DNA of 64,000 nt from the NCBI GenBank assembly GCA_950106755.1, contig OX467083.1:19401029-19465028 (forward strand). Direction: 5' to 3'. Under the pieces are notes generated by a model that did no database searches, was not told the origin of the DNA, and worked only from the letters and a program-made list of their open reading frames with translations. Below, one piece after another: positions 13,337 through 25,531 of the stretch. Made by a program: the position numbers and the translations under genes. How positions within the stretch are numbered: the stretch's first letter is position 1; each line of letters begins with the position of its first letter. This DNA comes from Climacium dendroides. Taxonomy: Eukaryota > Streptophyta > Bryopsida > Hypnales > Climaciaceae.

Positions 13337-16300
13337 ATGAGGCTCGACAGTAGCAACGCCACGGTGACGGTGGCGTCCCCGGCTTCCGAGAGCCTGTGGG
13401 GGGTGGGTCTGTTACAATCGCGTGAGAGATCATCGTCCCTAGGGTTTCAGGGGAGAATCGGTGACAGAGAAGAGGGGCGCAGTCGACAACAAGGAAGAGA
13501 GAAAGACAGGAAGAGGGAGGGGTTCAAGATTTTCAGTCGAGATTTGCGTTCACAACAATCTCCTCCTGTTGCAGCGCTGACCTCAGCTCCTTCTCCTCCA
13601 GCTTTCAGCTTGGCCCCGCCTCCAACTTTCACCGTCGGATATGCCCTCACTTCGAAGAAAACGAAGAGCTTCATTCAACCGAAGCTGGAGGAACATGCCA
13701 GGTACTGGATGCAGCGTAGCAGAGTAAGAGGAGCTAGTCCCTATTATTGATTTTGCCAAATTATTGTAGGCAAATGAAAGAGAATTCAAACGGACCAAAG
13801 AATGTCTCATGTGGATATTGCATGCGAAAATTACAAAGGGTCAAAGTTTCGTGGGTAGAACCCTAAAATTGCCTCTTGATCAAATGTAGACTTGGTGTGT
13901 ATCCTGTTTATCAGTAGGTACTATTCGTGTGAGATTTTAGGGTAGCACGTTTGGGTCACGGACTTAATGGGTGGCCCTACTGACCTTCTAAGCTTTTGTA
14001 ATGTTTTGATATTCTCAGCGAACCATTAGTGATGTACCTTGTGTGGGATTTTTTGTTGGGCAGATTGAAGGGGATCTCACTCGTGGCAATCGATTGCAGC
14101 GTGCCGCTGACTGAGCAAGGACCCTTTGACGTCCTTCTACATAAGGTTAGCGCTCTGTCACTCTTGTTCCATGTGGCACGGATTTCGATGTAATTGGAAC
14201 GTGTTTTCCTTTTGAGGAACATTCTTTGTTCGTTTATTCCTTGGTTTGGATAGATTGCTTGTTCTGATGCATATTCTAGTGGAAAGGTCTACAGGAAACA
14301 TTCCTCCTAGAAAACGCAGCCGTGTTTAACCTAACGAATTTTGTCGCATTTAAGACCATTGTCTCTCGTAATCTGTTGGTAATTTTGCTTTCTTACAAGA
14401 ACATGGACATTGGTATGTTTGACCGACAGTTCACAGGGAAGGAGTGGCGCCAATCGTTGCAGGTGAGAGTTTAAAAGATCTGAGAGAGAGGGAAGGGTAC
14501 CTAGATTAGCTCCGGTCTTCTGCTTAGAATTAGACGTTTTGGAAGGCCCAAAGGATGCTAGCTCCTCTGTTGTCAATGTCTAAAATTTTGAATAAATAAC
14601 GAAGTATGAATTCCTCAAGAGGTTTATCACAGTTTTGACACTAATAGTATTGGTTTTATACACGATTGAGAGCAGAGATAAGTTACTATCAGCAAATGGA
14701 GAGAGTTGTGAAGGTGATTCTAGCCACACAATACTGTCAGGGTGTGTAATTTTTTCCAATTTTTTTTCAATTCCAATTTTTTGTTTGCCATGGTCCTTGT
14801 GAAGAGCCCGAACTGAGATGGCAAGGATTGTGAAGGTCATATGTTTGTAAGTCAGGTTGTCACATCTGCACCTTCACTTTCCCCGTGCAATTACTGTGGA
14901 AGAAGAATCCGTGGTGTTCAATTATTCTCTAGGTTGGAGTACCTCGAAATACTGAAGAGATCTTCCACAGTCTGAAGGGTTTGAATCGTGTGGACCGCAA
15001 TCTTTATAATTATCATGGTCCACAGTGATTGCACGGAAATGTGTGGTGTAGTGAATCAACGATTTGGATACTTTGAACTCTAATGGTTTTACAATGGGCA
15101 AGTGATTGCACAGAAATTAGTATAATGAACCGACAACAAAGATGGTTTGAACCTTGAATGGTGTTACAACTGTCAAGGTTTACTGCCGCAATGTTTGTTT
15201 TTATTATGTTTTTGAGAGGGGAAGGTTTTTTCTTCTAGTGTTTGTCACATTGGGGGGTCTTCCCCTGCTTGCGCGTGGCAGGTTTTGAGACTTTGGTGGT
15301 GCTTGCAGGACTACAAGAGAAAGTATCCGGATGTGGTGGTGCTAGACCCTCCTGAAGCGATTTTGCAATTACGGAATCGACAGTCCATGCTCCAAGATGT
15401 GGCTGAGCTAGACATGAGCAGCTCGGGAGGTGAGCTTGGATTGACCTTTTTGCTTACGGGATTGCGTCAAGTTATGGTTATGGAGGAATCAAAAGAGTAA
15501 CTGTACTGTGGCAAGACCATTTATTTCAATCTGTTTTCACCACCTGTTTGCAGGGTACAAATGAACCAACAAATCCTCAGATACCTCTTTTGATTCCCGG
15601 GTAGGTTGTGTGCAGTCTCACCAGAGCCGCCTTTTAGATCACCTTGCATCTGCATGCTTCAACCATTTGTATGATTTTTGAGTCTGTGTGGTGGCTGGTT
15701 CTCAGGATTTGTTGGAGTTCCCAGACAACTGGTGGTTACTGGCGATGCAACGTCTATTCCTGCCTCTGTCTCTGCCGCTGGCCTCAAGCTTCCATTAGGT
15801 CAGTGTCGTTCAATTTGAAGACTAAACTTTAAACCCTAAACTTCGAACTCTAGTGATTTCAACCATTGTTGGGATTCACACCCCTCACATCTTTACTAGA
15901 AAGTCTAGTCACGTTACAATTTGACAAAATTTCTGTTAGAATCTGCCTTAAATGACGTTACAATTGGTAGGGTTTAACGCAGCCCTAGAGGCTTTCTGTT
16001 GTTTTTTTTGTTTTATTTCTGGGGCTATCAGCGAATTAGCATGATTTGTAACACTTTGTGTGTTTTTGTGCAGTAGCGAAGCCATTGGTGTCAGATGGAT
16101 CTGCGAAGGCACATGAAATGTCTTTGGCGTACGACAAATCCTGTTTGAACCAATTGGATCCACCTCTAATGCTGCAAGAGTTTGTTAATCATGGTAATCC
16201 ATTTCTTCCCTTCATTGTGACTTTATTCTCATTCAGTTGATCAGACTTTGTAAAATGTCAAGTCATACGAGAGGCAAACTTGAGTTCCAAAAATATTTGT

Positions 16301-18032
16301 CGCGCTTCTAATCCCATGCCTGAGAAAGCAGAGCAATTAAATGTTTCAAGAACCTTTGTGTTCTTGATAATGGTCATTCGGTGAACCCGGCCAAGCGTTG
16401 GTGTGACCTATGGCCGTTTTTATAACGAAGTTTTCATCATGGAGAGATTATGCGCATCATTTGAGAATTTGTAGACAATCTTTTAGACCCTATTTGGGAT
16501 CATCTTTAATTTTAGTTTTTGCACTTCTGACAAATTGTGTTATTGCAGGGGGAGTACTGTTCAAAACCTACGTAGTCGGGGATCATGTCAGGGTAGTCCG
16601 GAGGTTTTCCTTGCCGGATGTGCATGAAGGGGAGACATTTCGGAATGGTGTAATGCCTTTCCCAAGAGTATCCTGTGCATCTGAATCTGCTGAGAATGCT
16701 GATTTGGACCCTCAAGCAGCTGGTATATTTGTTTCTCACTCTCCTAAATCTCTCTTTGAATATTCCCGATCTTTATCTTAGATTCAAATACCGCCCTCCC
16801 AAACTCGTGGCTGCATTAAAATTGTTGCCAAAGTCTGTAACACCAATCAACGCATTTTTCTGGTTAAAAAACATATAAATGGTGTTACAACTGGCAGGGT
16901 TTAATGCATTGACATTTGGGGAAGGGGTTCCCTTCAAGAACTTCTTGGTTTATAAAGATCCATGAATTTGCCATTGTCATCCAAATTTTGATGTTAAATG
17001 CATTGTTTGCCAAAGTCTGTAACACCAATCAACGCATTTTTCTGTTAAAAAACCCATAGAAATGGTGTTACAACTGCTAGGGTTTAATGCAACGACATTT
17101 TGGGAAGGGGTTTCCTCCCAGAACTTCTTGGTTAATAAAGAACCATGAATTTGCTATTGTCATCCAAATTTTGATGTTAAATGCATTGTTTGTTTGCACA
17201 GCCTTGCCACCCCGCCGGCTGCTAGAAAGCCTTTCCAAAGAGCTTCGCCAGAGACTGGTAGATTCTCTATACCTCTCCATAATTGTTGTCCTTGTCAAGG
17301 ATCTGTGTCACTTACGAAACCTGTATGCAAAGCATTTCTGTCAATTACTTCCCAGGTCAATTACTTCCCAGGTCAAGTACTTCCCAGGTCAATTACTTCC
17401 CATTTCTGTCCCTTCTGTCAATTACTACCCAGGTATACCAAGCTGTTTCCAAATTGTGCTTCACTTTCTAAGCTGAATGTGAAGGCACTTCGCACTTGAC
17501 GTTTATGGCATACTTCATATTGGTGTTTTTCATCCTACAACCATTCCAATGCCACGTTGGGCAATGGTACAATTTGACACCTCTAATTTGAAACTCGTGG
17601 TGGATTTGATCAGGGTCTTCAACTGTTTAATATGGATATCATTCGAGAAGGCGGAGCTGGTAACCGATATTATGTCATTGATATCAATTACTTCCCAGGT
17701 ATTTTTTCGTTCTTAATGTTTGCTGATTTGAGACTACGTAAACACTGTCTACGGCAGTCACTCTTTGGTATGCAGCTTTTCAAGTCTCTTTCTAATATCT
17801 GAATACCTTGTTTTTGTTGCTGTTGCTTTAGATTTTTCTGTGTCAAATCTGCTCAGAACTGGAAGCAAACTGATATAGAACTCCAAGCTAACCTATTGAT
17901 ACGACTATTTTGTTCCATTCTGCAGGTTTAGGGAAAATGCCTGATTTTGAAGAAGTCTTTACAGACTTCTTGTCTGATTTGGCGTTCAATAAAAGTCTCA
18001 AGACAAGGGTGGAGCCTTCTGATGTTCGCTGA
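13337..18032 (+). CDS. ITPK: Inositol 1,3,4-trisphosphate 5/6-kinase (ITPK family)
   Basis: Ten exons join in one frame to 411 residues: 13337-13701, 14064-14145, 14430-14462, 15309-15429, 15706-15798, 16074-16193, 16549-16722, 17202-17257, 17614-17698 and 17926-18032. All introns are GT-AG. The family phosphorylates inositol polyphosphates (InsP3/InsP4, and in plants also InsP6) in the route to phytate and inositol pyrophosphates. The enzyme core starts near residue 98 with [17 protein letters not shown], continues through [12 protein letters not shown] and [13 protein letters not shown], and carries the ATP-grasp motifs QEFVNHGG (about 265-272) and DINYFPG (371-377, metal-binding Asp/Asn). 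Sequence resembles the plant ITPK2/3 branch. The first ~97 residues are a poorly conserved Arg/Ser/Pro-rich extension, possibly a targeting peptide. The ATG at 13337 is the first in frame. The 3' end of exon 9 is copied in the preceding intron (see 17341-17434). Confidence 0.95.
16827..17190 (+). repeat. 182-bp tandem duplication inside ITPK intron 7
   Basis: Two copies start at 16827 and 17009 with GCCAAAGTCTGTAACACCAA and end in TGATGTTAAATGCATTGTTT. The second copy runs up to the branch and acceptor region of exon 8 (exon begins 17202). The copies differ by scattered substitutions and one-base indels. The duplication enlarges the intron without adding coding sequence. Confidence 0.9.
17341..17434 (+). 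repeat. 17-bp tandem array copying the 3' end of ITPK exon 9
   Basis: Within ITPK intron 8 the unit TCAATTACTTCCCAGGT occurs at 17341, 17358 and 17375 (one mismatch), then truncated at 17392 and again with one mismatch at 17418-17434. The same 17 bases occur once at the end of exon 9 (17684-17700), where they encode Asn-Tyr-Phe-Pro of the catalytic DINYFPG motif plus the GT of the splice donor. Each full unit is therefore a potential decoy donor upstream of the true exon. Confidence 0.9.
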
Positions 18033-18779
18033 AATCCTGACTCGTAGTAGCAGACATTAGTTCCCCAAGCCTAAATCTTTTCTGCTTAGGAGTGACGTAT
18101 TATCGTTTCCTGACGAACATATGGGAAATATAATTTTTTGTACATATTTTCCAGATGTCATCTAAGACGCACGGGAAGTTGTGGTACATATTTTTTAATG
18201 CAATCTTGTCTATTTTAACCTCTAGGGACCAAGAAGCCTAAATTGGGCTTCACGTGGGGGGGTTTTTAGCAATTTTGAGTAGTAAATAATCTGGAGACTT
18301 TTCTTTTACCCGACTTCATCTATTTTGTCACTGATCTGAATATTGTTCAGTAATTCGGGTGGTATTGAATTTGGTAGACCCTTATGAATTCGACTTTTCA
18401 CAGTATGATCAGTTTTTTGTTGGTCATTTTTGAACGATGAATGCCTTTGTCTTTCAGTGCTTACGGTTAGGTCAGAAATGTAGCATGCTAATATTTCCGG
18501 ATATCTGAATATTTGCTTAGAAAAATCAATTCTATGCACAACTTTTGATGCTACAGCTACAGCATTTTGTAGAAGGTAGCCGTGAATTGAAATTTGACTT
18601 TATTGTGGTATAGATTTTTCTGCTGAGCACCAATTGAAAAAAAAAAAAAAAAAAAAATTCAAAAGGTAATCAGTTTTTCTATCTCATGAAAAAGTTTCAA
18701 AAAAATTTGTCAAAAATTGCATTTGTAGGAACTTGTTGGAAATTTGTTTTGTCTTCTATACAGACAATGAGACCTTAGG
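18033..18779. other. 3' flank of the ITPK gene
   Basis: This presumably holds the 3' untranslated region and terminator. No further coding sequence is seen. A long A-run lies near 18638-18657. Confidence 0.45.
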
Positions 18780-19010
18780 GATTAATCCTTAAATGATGTG
18801 CCGGTCATTGTGAAAATCATCTATTTGGGTATTGTGTGAATTGTTGGCTTAAAAAAATGAAAAAGCACTCATTGGGAGACAGAAGATGTTCCCTTTTTCC
18901 ACAAAATTGGGAGACAAGCTATTGTAGAAGACATTCCCTTTTTCCACAAAATTTGGAGTATGAATAGTTATACTTTTCTCCTACATAAAGAGATTCTTTG
19001 TCATTCATCG
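18780..19010. repeat. Dispersed repeat (family also at 36.3-37.1 kb and 51.9 kb)
   Basis: Shared landmarks are a start like TTAATCCTTAAATGA, then GAAAATCATCTATTTGGGTA, then a stretch with GAAAAAGCACTCATTGG, AAGCTATTGTAGAAGACATT and CTACATAAAGAGATTCTTTG. The same order appears at 36290-37130 (three diverged copies) and 51930-52140, all in the same orientation. Non-coding; class unknown. Confidence 0.75.
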
Positions 19011-19125
19011 ATTGGAAAACGTCCTTGACATCGTTTAAGGGTTAAAGTATTTGTTGGACCCTTATCCATAGTCAAAGGAGATTCTAGATTTTCTTAAAAT
19101 GAATATTTAGAAGTCATATGATCAA

Positions 19126-19603
19126 CTACACTAAAATTGGTAAATAGTGTTGGGTGATAATTAGTGTTGTTCCCTGTTTTTCACTCCCAACACTATTTTT
19201 CAACTTATGTGTAAATAGTGTTGGGGCACTTAATTGCTGTCATAAAAATCTGTCCCTTCCCTGCAAAACTGTAATTTTTGCCCCTCGCCTTAAAAATCTG
19301 TCTCTTCCCTACAAAATTGTAATTATTGCCTCCCGCCGTGAAAATCTATCCCTTTCCAAGAAAACTGTAATTTTTGCCTCTCACTGCAAAAATCTGTCCC
19401 TTCCCTGCAAAACTGTAATTTTAGCCTCCCGTCATGAAAATTTGTCCTTTCTGTGCCTTCCGCCATGAAAATCTGTCCCTTTCCTAGAAAACTGTAATTT
19501 ACTATAGAGCTAAAATAGTGTTAGAATGGGGTAATTTTCATCTAACACTAACTTTGCAAATCACAATTAGTGTTGCCAACACTATTTACCAATTTTAGTG
19601 TAG
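19126..19603. mobile_element. 478-bp non-autonomous element with perfect 28-bp inverted ends
   Basis: The left end starts CTACACTAAAATTGGTAAAT and the right end is its exact inverse, ending ATTTACCAATTTTAGTGTAG; the match covers 28 bp. CACTA is present at the tip, but flanking TA on both sides (TA|CACTA...TAGTG|TA) would also suit a TA-target transposon, and no clear 3-bp duplication is seen. The interior (about 19235-19500) is a minisatellite with a ~48-bp unit containing AATCTGTCCCTTCCCTGC and AAAACTGTAATTTTTGCC, repeated about five times. The 104-codon open frame across it is repetitive and not a real gene. Confidence 0.85.
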
Positions 19604-22484
19604 CTAATATTGTTTGTTTTTTGAATGGGATCCCATTCAAACTCTTCCTCAAATGTAACTTTTATTGATGGAAAGCACATTAGGTTGTCTTTCTAATTTT
19701 TTGATTCACAACTAGGATTGTGATTGTCAAAAAAATTTAATATATTTAGAGGCTCTATGATTTAGACTACATGGTTGGACTGCAATGCAATTTGCTTTGA
19801 CAATAACCCTTGGCCAACATAGAAACTTGAGCAAGTCCTTTGGAAAGCCATCATTGATCATGCATGTGTGGCTTGGTTCAAGACCATGAAACTTTGTGAG
19901 TCATATCTTGACAAAGTAGGCACCTTTCTCCAGAGATTTGATAACATATGGCTCCAATCAAACTTCTTTAGCAAGAGAATCCACCTTATGATGAGTTGGA
20001 AACTGGCTCTTCCTAATATGGGTGCTTTCAACTAAAGTGGCAACCATCTCAAGGGTCTCAAGGTTGCAAGTCTCATGTTGGTTACCTTGTTCTTTGGTAT
20101 TTTGCCAATTTGCTTGGTAGATTGGTATTACGATTGGTGTTTGGTGTGCTCTTGTTTGTTGGTGATTGACCCGGTTTTCTTGTTTGTTGCTAGTTTGAGT
20201 TGTTTGCTTTCTAGGTTTTGAAAAATATAAATATTTTTTTCGGGGACTTGTTCCTCTATTTCAGTATTTCTATGTACTTTTTTCCTATATCAATGGAAAT
20301 TGTCCATGTGCTTTAAATAAATAAATAAATAAATAAGGAAAATAATTTAAAAATGTTCAATATTTGACTAGTGTTGGACAAGCGTTGATGTTCAATTTTG
20401 TGCATGTTTTTACAAAATGTTATTTTGACCAATTAGAAACATTACAAATGCTAAAGATAGAAATTTAATTTTTGGTGAAACTGTGAAGTTAAATGGTATT
20501 CAAATTGATATAAAGTAAGTATAATTTTTTTTGAAAATTTGATTGCATGCATAATTTCTATTCTTGATGGTTAACAATGTCTCTTTACTATTGCCAACTT
20601 CAAAAAATGATGAAATTCATAATTTATTATGTTCACTTTTTTATTTTGGAGATCCTGAATATAGGTTTTTTTAACCCTACATGACAAAAAGAATTTGGGC
20701 AAATTGGACTTTATGATTTTCTTGCAACATTTTTTAACATGTCATAATGGAACTTAATTAATCATTTTAAAATCTTGAGCTTAATTGTGTAAATGAATAC
20801 AAGTACCTACAACTAGCAACAAAGTTAGAATATGGTTCCAAATTTGAATCACTTCATATAATCTTCACAAAGATGATTTAATCTTTGTTTCCATTGCACT
20901 TATGTGTGCCCGATTTAACTAGGCAAATGTACAATCATGAAGTGAAATGCATACCTAGTTTCAATATGGACAACTAAAAACCTATTCATTATTATTATTT
21001 TGATATTATTACGATGATGATTTAATCTAACTAAATTATCATGCACCTAATTCATTGAAGCACAAATTCAAAGTATTGTTAATACCAAAATTTGGTGCTT
21101 TGAGCATTTAGGGGTTGATTATTCACAAACAGTATTAGGGTAGAACTATCCATTATCACTCATATTTGCTATCTAGGTACTTTGGAGAAGCTATTTTTCA
21201 GCTGTCATATTTTCTAGAGATTGAATTGTTTGAGAGAAGCCAATTGCAAAAAGAATGAAAACATTTTGAGTAGAATTGAGTTTTTATTTATTTTTCAAAG
21301 CTGAAATGTAAAATTGTGAGTAGACCCTTATTGAAGCATGACCAGACCATTGTTGAAGCGTGAGCTGATGTGTCTGCTCCCCAAGTGCATTGCCATCGTG
21401 ATGAAGGATTAATAAGATTGTGGTAATAGATGGGTTAGTGACGGAAATGGGAGGAACCTATAGATGGCAAAATTGGGTAAATGGTGGTATTGGGTAGTTC
21501 CACCTTATGTCCAACACTTCTACTGAGTGATGAATTTGAGCGCAGACACTGATGTACCAAAAGCCACACTATTTTAAATTAATGCATATAATGAAAAAAA
21601 TTGTGTTTCATTTTGTTCCTTGCCTGAATTATAAAGTACAGCAATTCTATTCAAGCAGAAAATATATCTATGTTGTCTTTGCAGATTCAAGGACAGTGGC
21701 ATGGAACAAATTATTGTCCCAAGGTAGGAACAAGGTTGCAAAAGAAAATGGTGTCAGTATGATATTCTTTCAAGACGCAAATAATTGCATATGAGTGTCT
21801 ATGGAAGCAATGGAGGCAATTGTGCAAATTTTGTCAAGTACAATATCTTAACATTTGCAAATAGAAAAAGCATGTTGCTTCCAATAGGAAAAGAATGCCA
21901 TGAAATTATTGTAAGGGGGATTAATATATGCTCACAATTCCATTTGATTTCAGTGGCAGGGACCTCCACCACCTCCACACTGATGTCATCCAGTGTGATG
22001 ACTTCAATTTCCACCCCCTTTTGCATACTCAAATTACTGTCCAAATCAACAAAAACGTAAACCAAATCAACACAACAAAATCAACATGAACAAATCAACA
22101 AAAATGTAAACAAAATCAACAAAATCAAATCAACACGACCAAATCAATAAAAGAATTGAATTTTTTAATTGTAATTGTACTCTGGACTAAAGTGAACTAG
22201 TCATTTTACCACCACTCAGGTTCCCAATTCCACCCTCATGTACATGTGGTGTACATTTCTCATCTGAAATGTATTTCAACAATACATGACCATGGAATTG
22301 AAGAGGGTGGTGGCAAATAATAGTCTGGTCACCTTATATAAATTAACAAATCTAAGGTAAACATTCAATGGTAAAATAAACATGGTTCTAAAATGGTTTC
22401 CATGTGTAGAATGATGGTAATCATTAATTTTAAGACATTAATGGTTACCATTCACATATGGAAACCATTTTCAAACTTACAATA
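19604..22484. other. AT-rich intergenic DNA, possible retroelement tail
   Basis: No gene is recognised. At about 20140-20337 a T/G-rich stretch runs into CAATGGAAATTGTCCATGTG and then a (TAAA)n tail at 20316-20337, an arrangement like the 3' end of a plant LINE or SINE; this is a weak inference. A degenerate AAATCAACA-type repeat lies at 22036-22150. Confidence 0.4.
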
Positions 22485-22803
22485 TGGGGAATTTCGTTAA
22501 AATGGCAATTATTTTGTGACTTTGGCATTCTCACAGTTCAGATCGGGCGGTCTGAACTCTACTAGCGTCCTAGATTTTTGAAATCTATACCATTATTAGA
22601 TATCTGAAATTTAAGAAATATGTAAATTTTTTAAATCGATTGGTCTGAAATCTACATCTTTCCTAGATTTAATACATCTAATAGTGATATAGAGTTCACA
22701 AATCTAGGACACTAATAGATTTCAGACCGCCCTGTCTGAACTATGGGAACGGCACACTATGAAAATGGCACATGGAATATTGCCATTTTAATGAAATTCC
22801 CCA
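22485..22803. mobile_element. ~319-bp hairpin-forming MITE of the TGGGGAATTTCGTTAAAATG family
   Basis: The ends are inverted: TGGGGAATTTCGTTAAAATG on the left and CATTTTAATGAAATTCCCCA on the right. Inner segments are also inverted (GGCGGTCTGAACTCT near 22546 against CAGACCGCCCTGTCTGAAC near 22721, and CGTCCTAGATTT against AAATCTAGGACAC), so the whole element can fold into a long hairpin. It is a longer relative of the 117-bp element at 4693. A clean target duplication is not visible. Confidence 0.82.
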
Positions 22804-23470
22804 TCAATGTGTTTGTTTTACCACCAATTCTATTTTAGATGCAGTTTTTGGGACATGGCATTTCAAATAAGTCGAGCAAGAGGGGATTGACAAGCAACTT
22901 TAATTTTTGCTCCTAGAATTTCATTGTGACTTGGAAGGGTAGTCAAAACTACAAATAGTTAGTATATTCCAACAAGGCATGTTCAAAACTAAAGATTGAT
23001 AAATAAATTCAATTTAGAACCAAATGTGCTATATGCCTCATATCCACATATAAGGTTAAAACATTAGAAAAAGTTGATCCGGCATGAGAAATACCATAGT
23101 TTGACACGCATTGTAATGAATCTCCATTTAAAGAAGGTAACCAGGGCTTTATTTTTGGCTTTCTAGTGACAAATTGCACCTAAAAAAATAATTTGGCTAA
23201 AAAATGGCAAAAAAATCATGAAGTTTTTCACTAGAAAACTTTGAATTAAAAAGAAAGATTCGATGAAATCACCAGATTGTGGATGAAAATAGAATTAGAA
23301 ACATGTAATATGTATGAATGTGATATTTTCTATCAAATATGTTGATGAATGCTAAAATTTGGAGCGCTACCATAACATTTTATACCACCACTTTAGCACT
23401 TCATGAAAAATGAAAGAAAAACACCTTGAAGGTAACATATGAAATTGCACCTAAAATCATCGAAATAAAT
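22804..23470. other. AT-rich intergenic DNA
   Basis: No gene, RNA or repeat structure is recognised here. Confidence 0.5.
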
Positions 23471-23730
23471 ATTTTCAAGAGCTTGGTTCCCATTATAATA
23501 TTCTTTAAATTTTAATTGTTGAATCTCCACTACTAAGATTTGCAAGGTCCAACAACATTTTCAAGAGCTTGGTTCCCATTATAATATTCTTTAAATTTTA
23601 ATCGTTGAATCTTCACTACTAAGATTTGCAAGGTCCAACAACATTTTCAAGAGTTTGGTTCCCATTATAATATTCTTTAAATTTTAATCGTTGAATCTTC
23701 ACTACTAAGATTTGCAAGGTCCAACAACGT
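23471..23730. repeat. Tandem repeat, three 86-bp units
   Basis: Copies start at 23471, 23557 and 23643 with ATTTTCAAGAGCTTGGTTCC and include CACTACTAAGATTTGCAAGG. Only a few bases differ between copies. Confidence 0.92.
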
Positions 23731-24435
23731 TTGTGAAGCCATGTTACTCATTCTACTTTATACCATGACACTATTTAGACATCCTATAAATATATGTTTG
23801 ATGGTTTTATATTATTTGGTTGAAAGTTAAATTTTAATGAAATGGGGTCATGTTATAGGGATGTTTTAGTCTTAGTCCCTCCAACAACAAGAGCTTAGAC
23901 TCAACTGAGTCCTTGTGGACGTTGATGATGCCAACGTGGGAATAGATTACAACTTTTCATGAAAGAAGATTTTCTTAAAATAAAATTTAAATTTTTGATA
24001 AAGTTACAATTGCATCCGAGATTTTATAGAAATAGTGTCAACTCCAACAAGGGTTCTAGGGCCCTTCGACTATAGTTGTAAATTTTTATAAATAAATAAA
24101 TAATATATTCATTAAAGTCCTTAGCATTTTTTCAAGATTCAATTCTATCTCAAATGTATTTTGCAAGCTACAAGGGATGCCACAATACCCCCATTTCTCC
24201 TTCCCTTTTGGACTTTGGTTGAGAATCATGAAGGTAATTACACCTAAAATTACTAAAATATTAATATGATTCAATTATATTAGAGTTAATTGTAAAGTGC
24301 AGGACCATGAGCCAAAGTTTGGGAAAAACACATAACAAAACTCCCTAAAGTACCAAAACTGAGGTATGATGGAGTTTGGTGTTGTATTTCTTTTGTACTA
24401 TTCTTAATTAAACCTTCCTTTTAACACCCGCTTAC

Positions 24436-24669
24436 AAACACAAGATGAACTTTACGATTAACTAGAGCTATTATTTTGAAACACAAGATGAACTTTACGA
24501 TTAACTAGAGTTATTATTTTGAAACATAAGATGAACTTTAACTAGAGCTATTATTTTGAAACACAAGATGAACTTTAACTAGAGCTATTATTTTGAAACA
24601 CAAGATGAACTTTACGATTAACTAGAGTTATTATTTTGAAACATAAGATGAACTTTACGATTAACTAGA
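24436..24669. repeat. Tandem repeat, six units of 37-45 bp
   Basis: The unit begins AAACACAAGATGAACTTTA and ends CTAGAGCTATTATTTTG. Two middle units lack an 8-base CGATTAAC-type segment, giving two unit lengths (about 45 and 37 bp). Confidence 0.9.
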
Positions 24670-25347
24670 CTATATTGATAAACATTTTGTGGGATCTTGG
24701 TAGTAGTCAAAAGGAGATCTTAGATTCTCTTAGAATGCATCTTATCAATATTAAACTAGGAATTTTCAAAGTGCTTGAAAGAGGTGTTTCTGGAATCGAC
24801 CCTAGACCCTAGACCCTCATGATTCATGAATAGTGGTAGTGGAAGTACATTTTAGGCAAGAATATGTAGCAGTTGGTTTTAGAAAGCTTTCTAAATTGGG
24901 GTAGAACTTAGTTCCCTTAATTCCTTTCACACGAGTCCGGCGTTTGAACTTTGAACATGACGCATACGGTAACAGGACAAATCCGTGGAGATCAAGCTTT
25001 CCCTCCATCAATCCTTCCTCTTACTCAAATTGGAAACAGCTGATCAGCGCGCGCTGGCCACTGGGCGAACCATAAAAGAAACATCCGGTATCGGCGACAC
25101 CCACTGCAACTTACCACAAATTGCAAGTTCCAATTGCGCCTTCAAACTCCACAAGTAGCACAATCCAGTTGACTCCATCAATCCATCAACACTCAAAGGC
25201 ATAAAGCCATCCATCCCTCCCGGCTAACATTTCGCAACTGCTCCTTGATTCATGGGAATCATCCAAAACACACTGCTCGGCGTTTCTACTCGACCCCTTT
25301 TGCAGTAAGTCCACTTGGATTCTCAACAAGCATCACCACACACCACA

Positions 25348-25357
25348 TATAAAAATA
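25348..25357 (+). promoter_or_regulatory. Candidate TATA box of the expansin gene
   Basis: TATAAAAATA lies about 175 bases upstream of the expansin start codon, a plausible distance for a plant promoter with a ~140-base leader. Inferred from sequence and position only. Confidence 0.45.
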
Positions 25358-25531
25358 CTGGTCATTCGCGTACAATAGCATTCGTATCTCATGAATTTCA
25401 TTTCACAGAGTTCGAGTGGAGCTAGTGCAGTGGATTGGTGTGCCCAGAAGCTCGCGCGTGTTGTTATTGCATTCAGCATAGCATTGTAGGAAGATTGGCA
25501 GAGCTAGTTAGAGCCTTATTACAATCAATCA

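Noticed and set aside
15554..15598. Possible extra ITPK exon (reads [15 protein letters not shown])
   Set aside because: Using the consensus acceptor puts a TGA in frame, and skipping it gives a seamless match to the family (SSSG then [10 protein letters not shown]).
19154..19468. 104-codon repetitive frame
   Set aside because: Translation of the minisatellite inside a transposon-like element.
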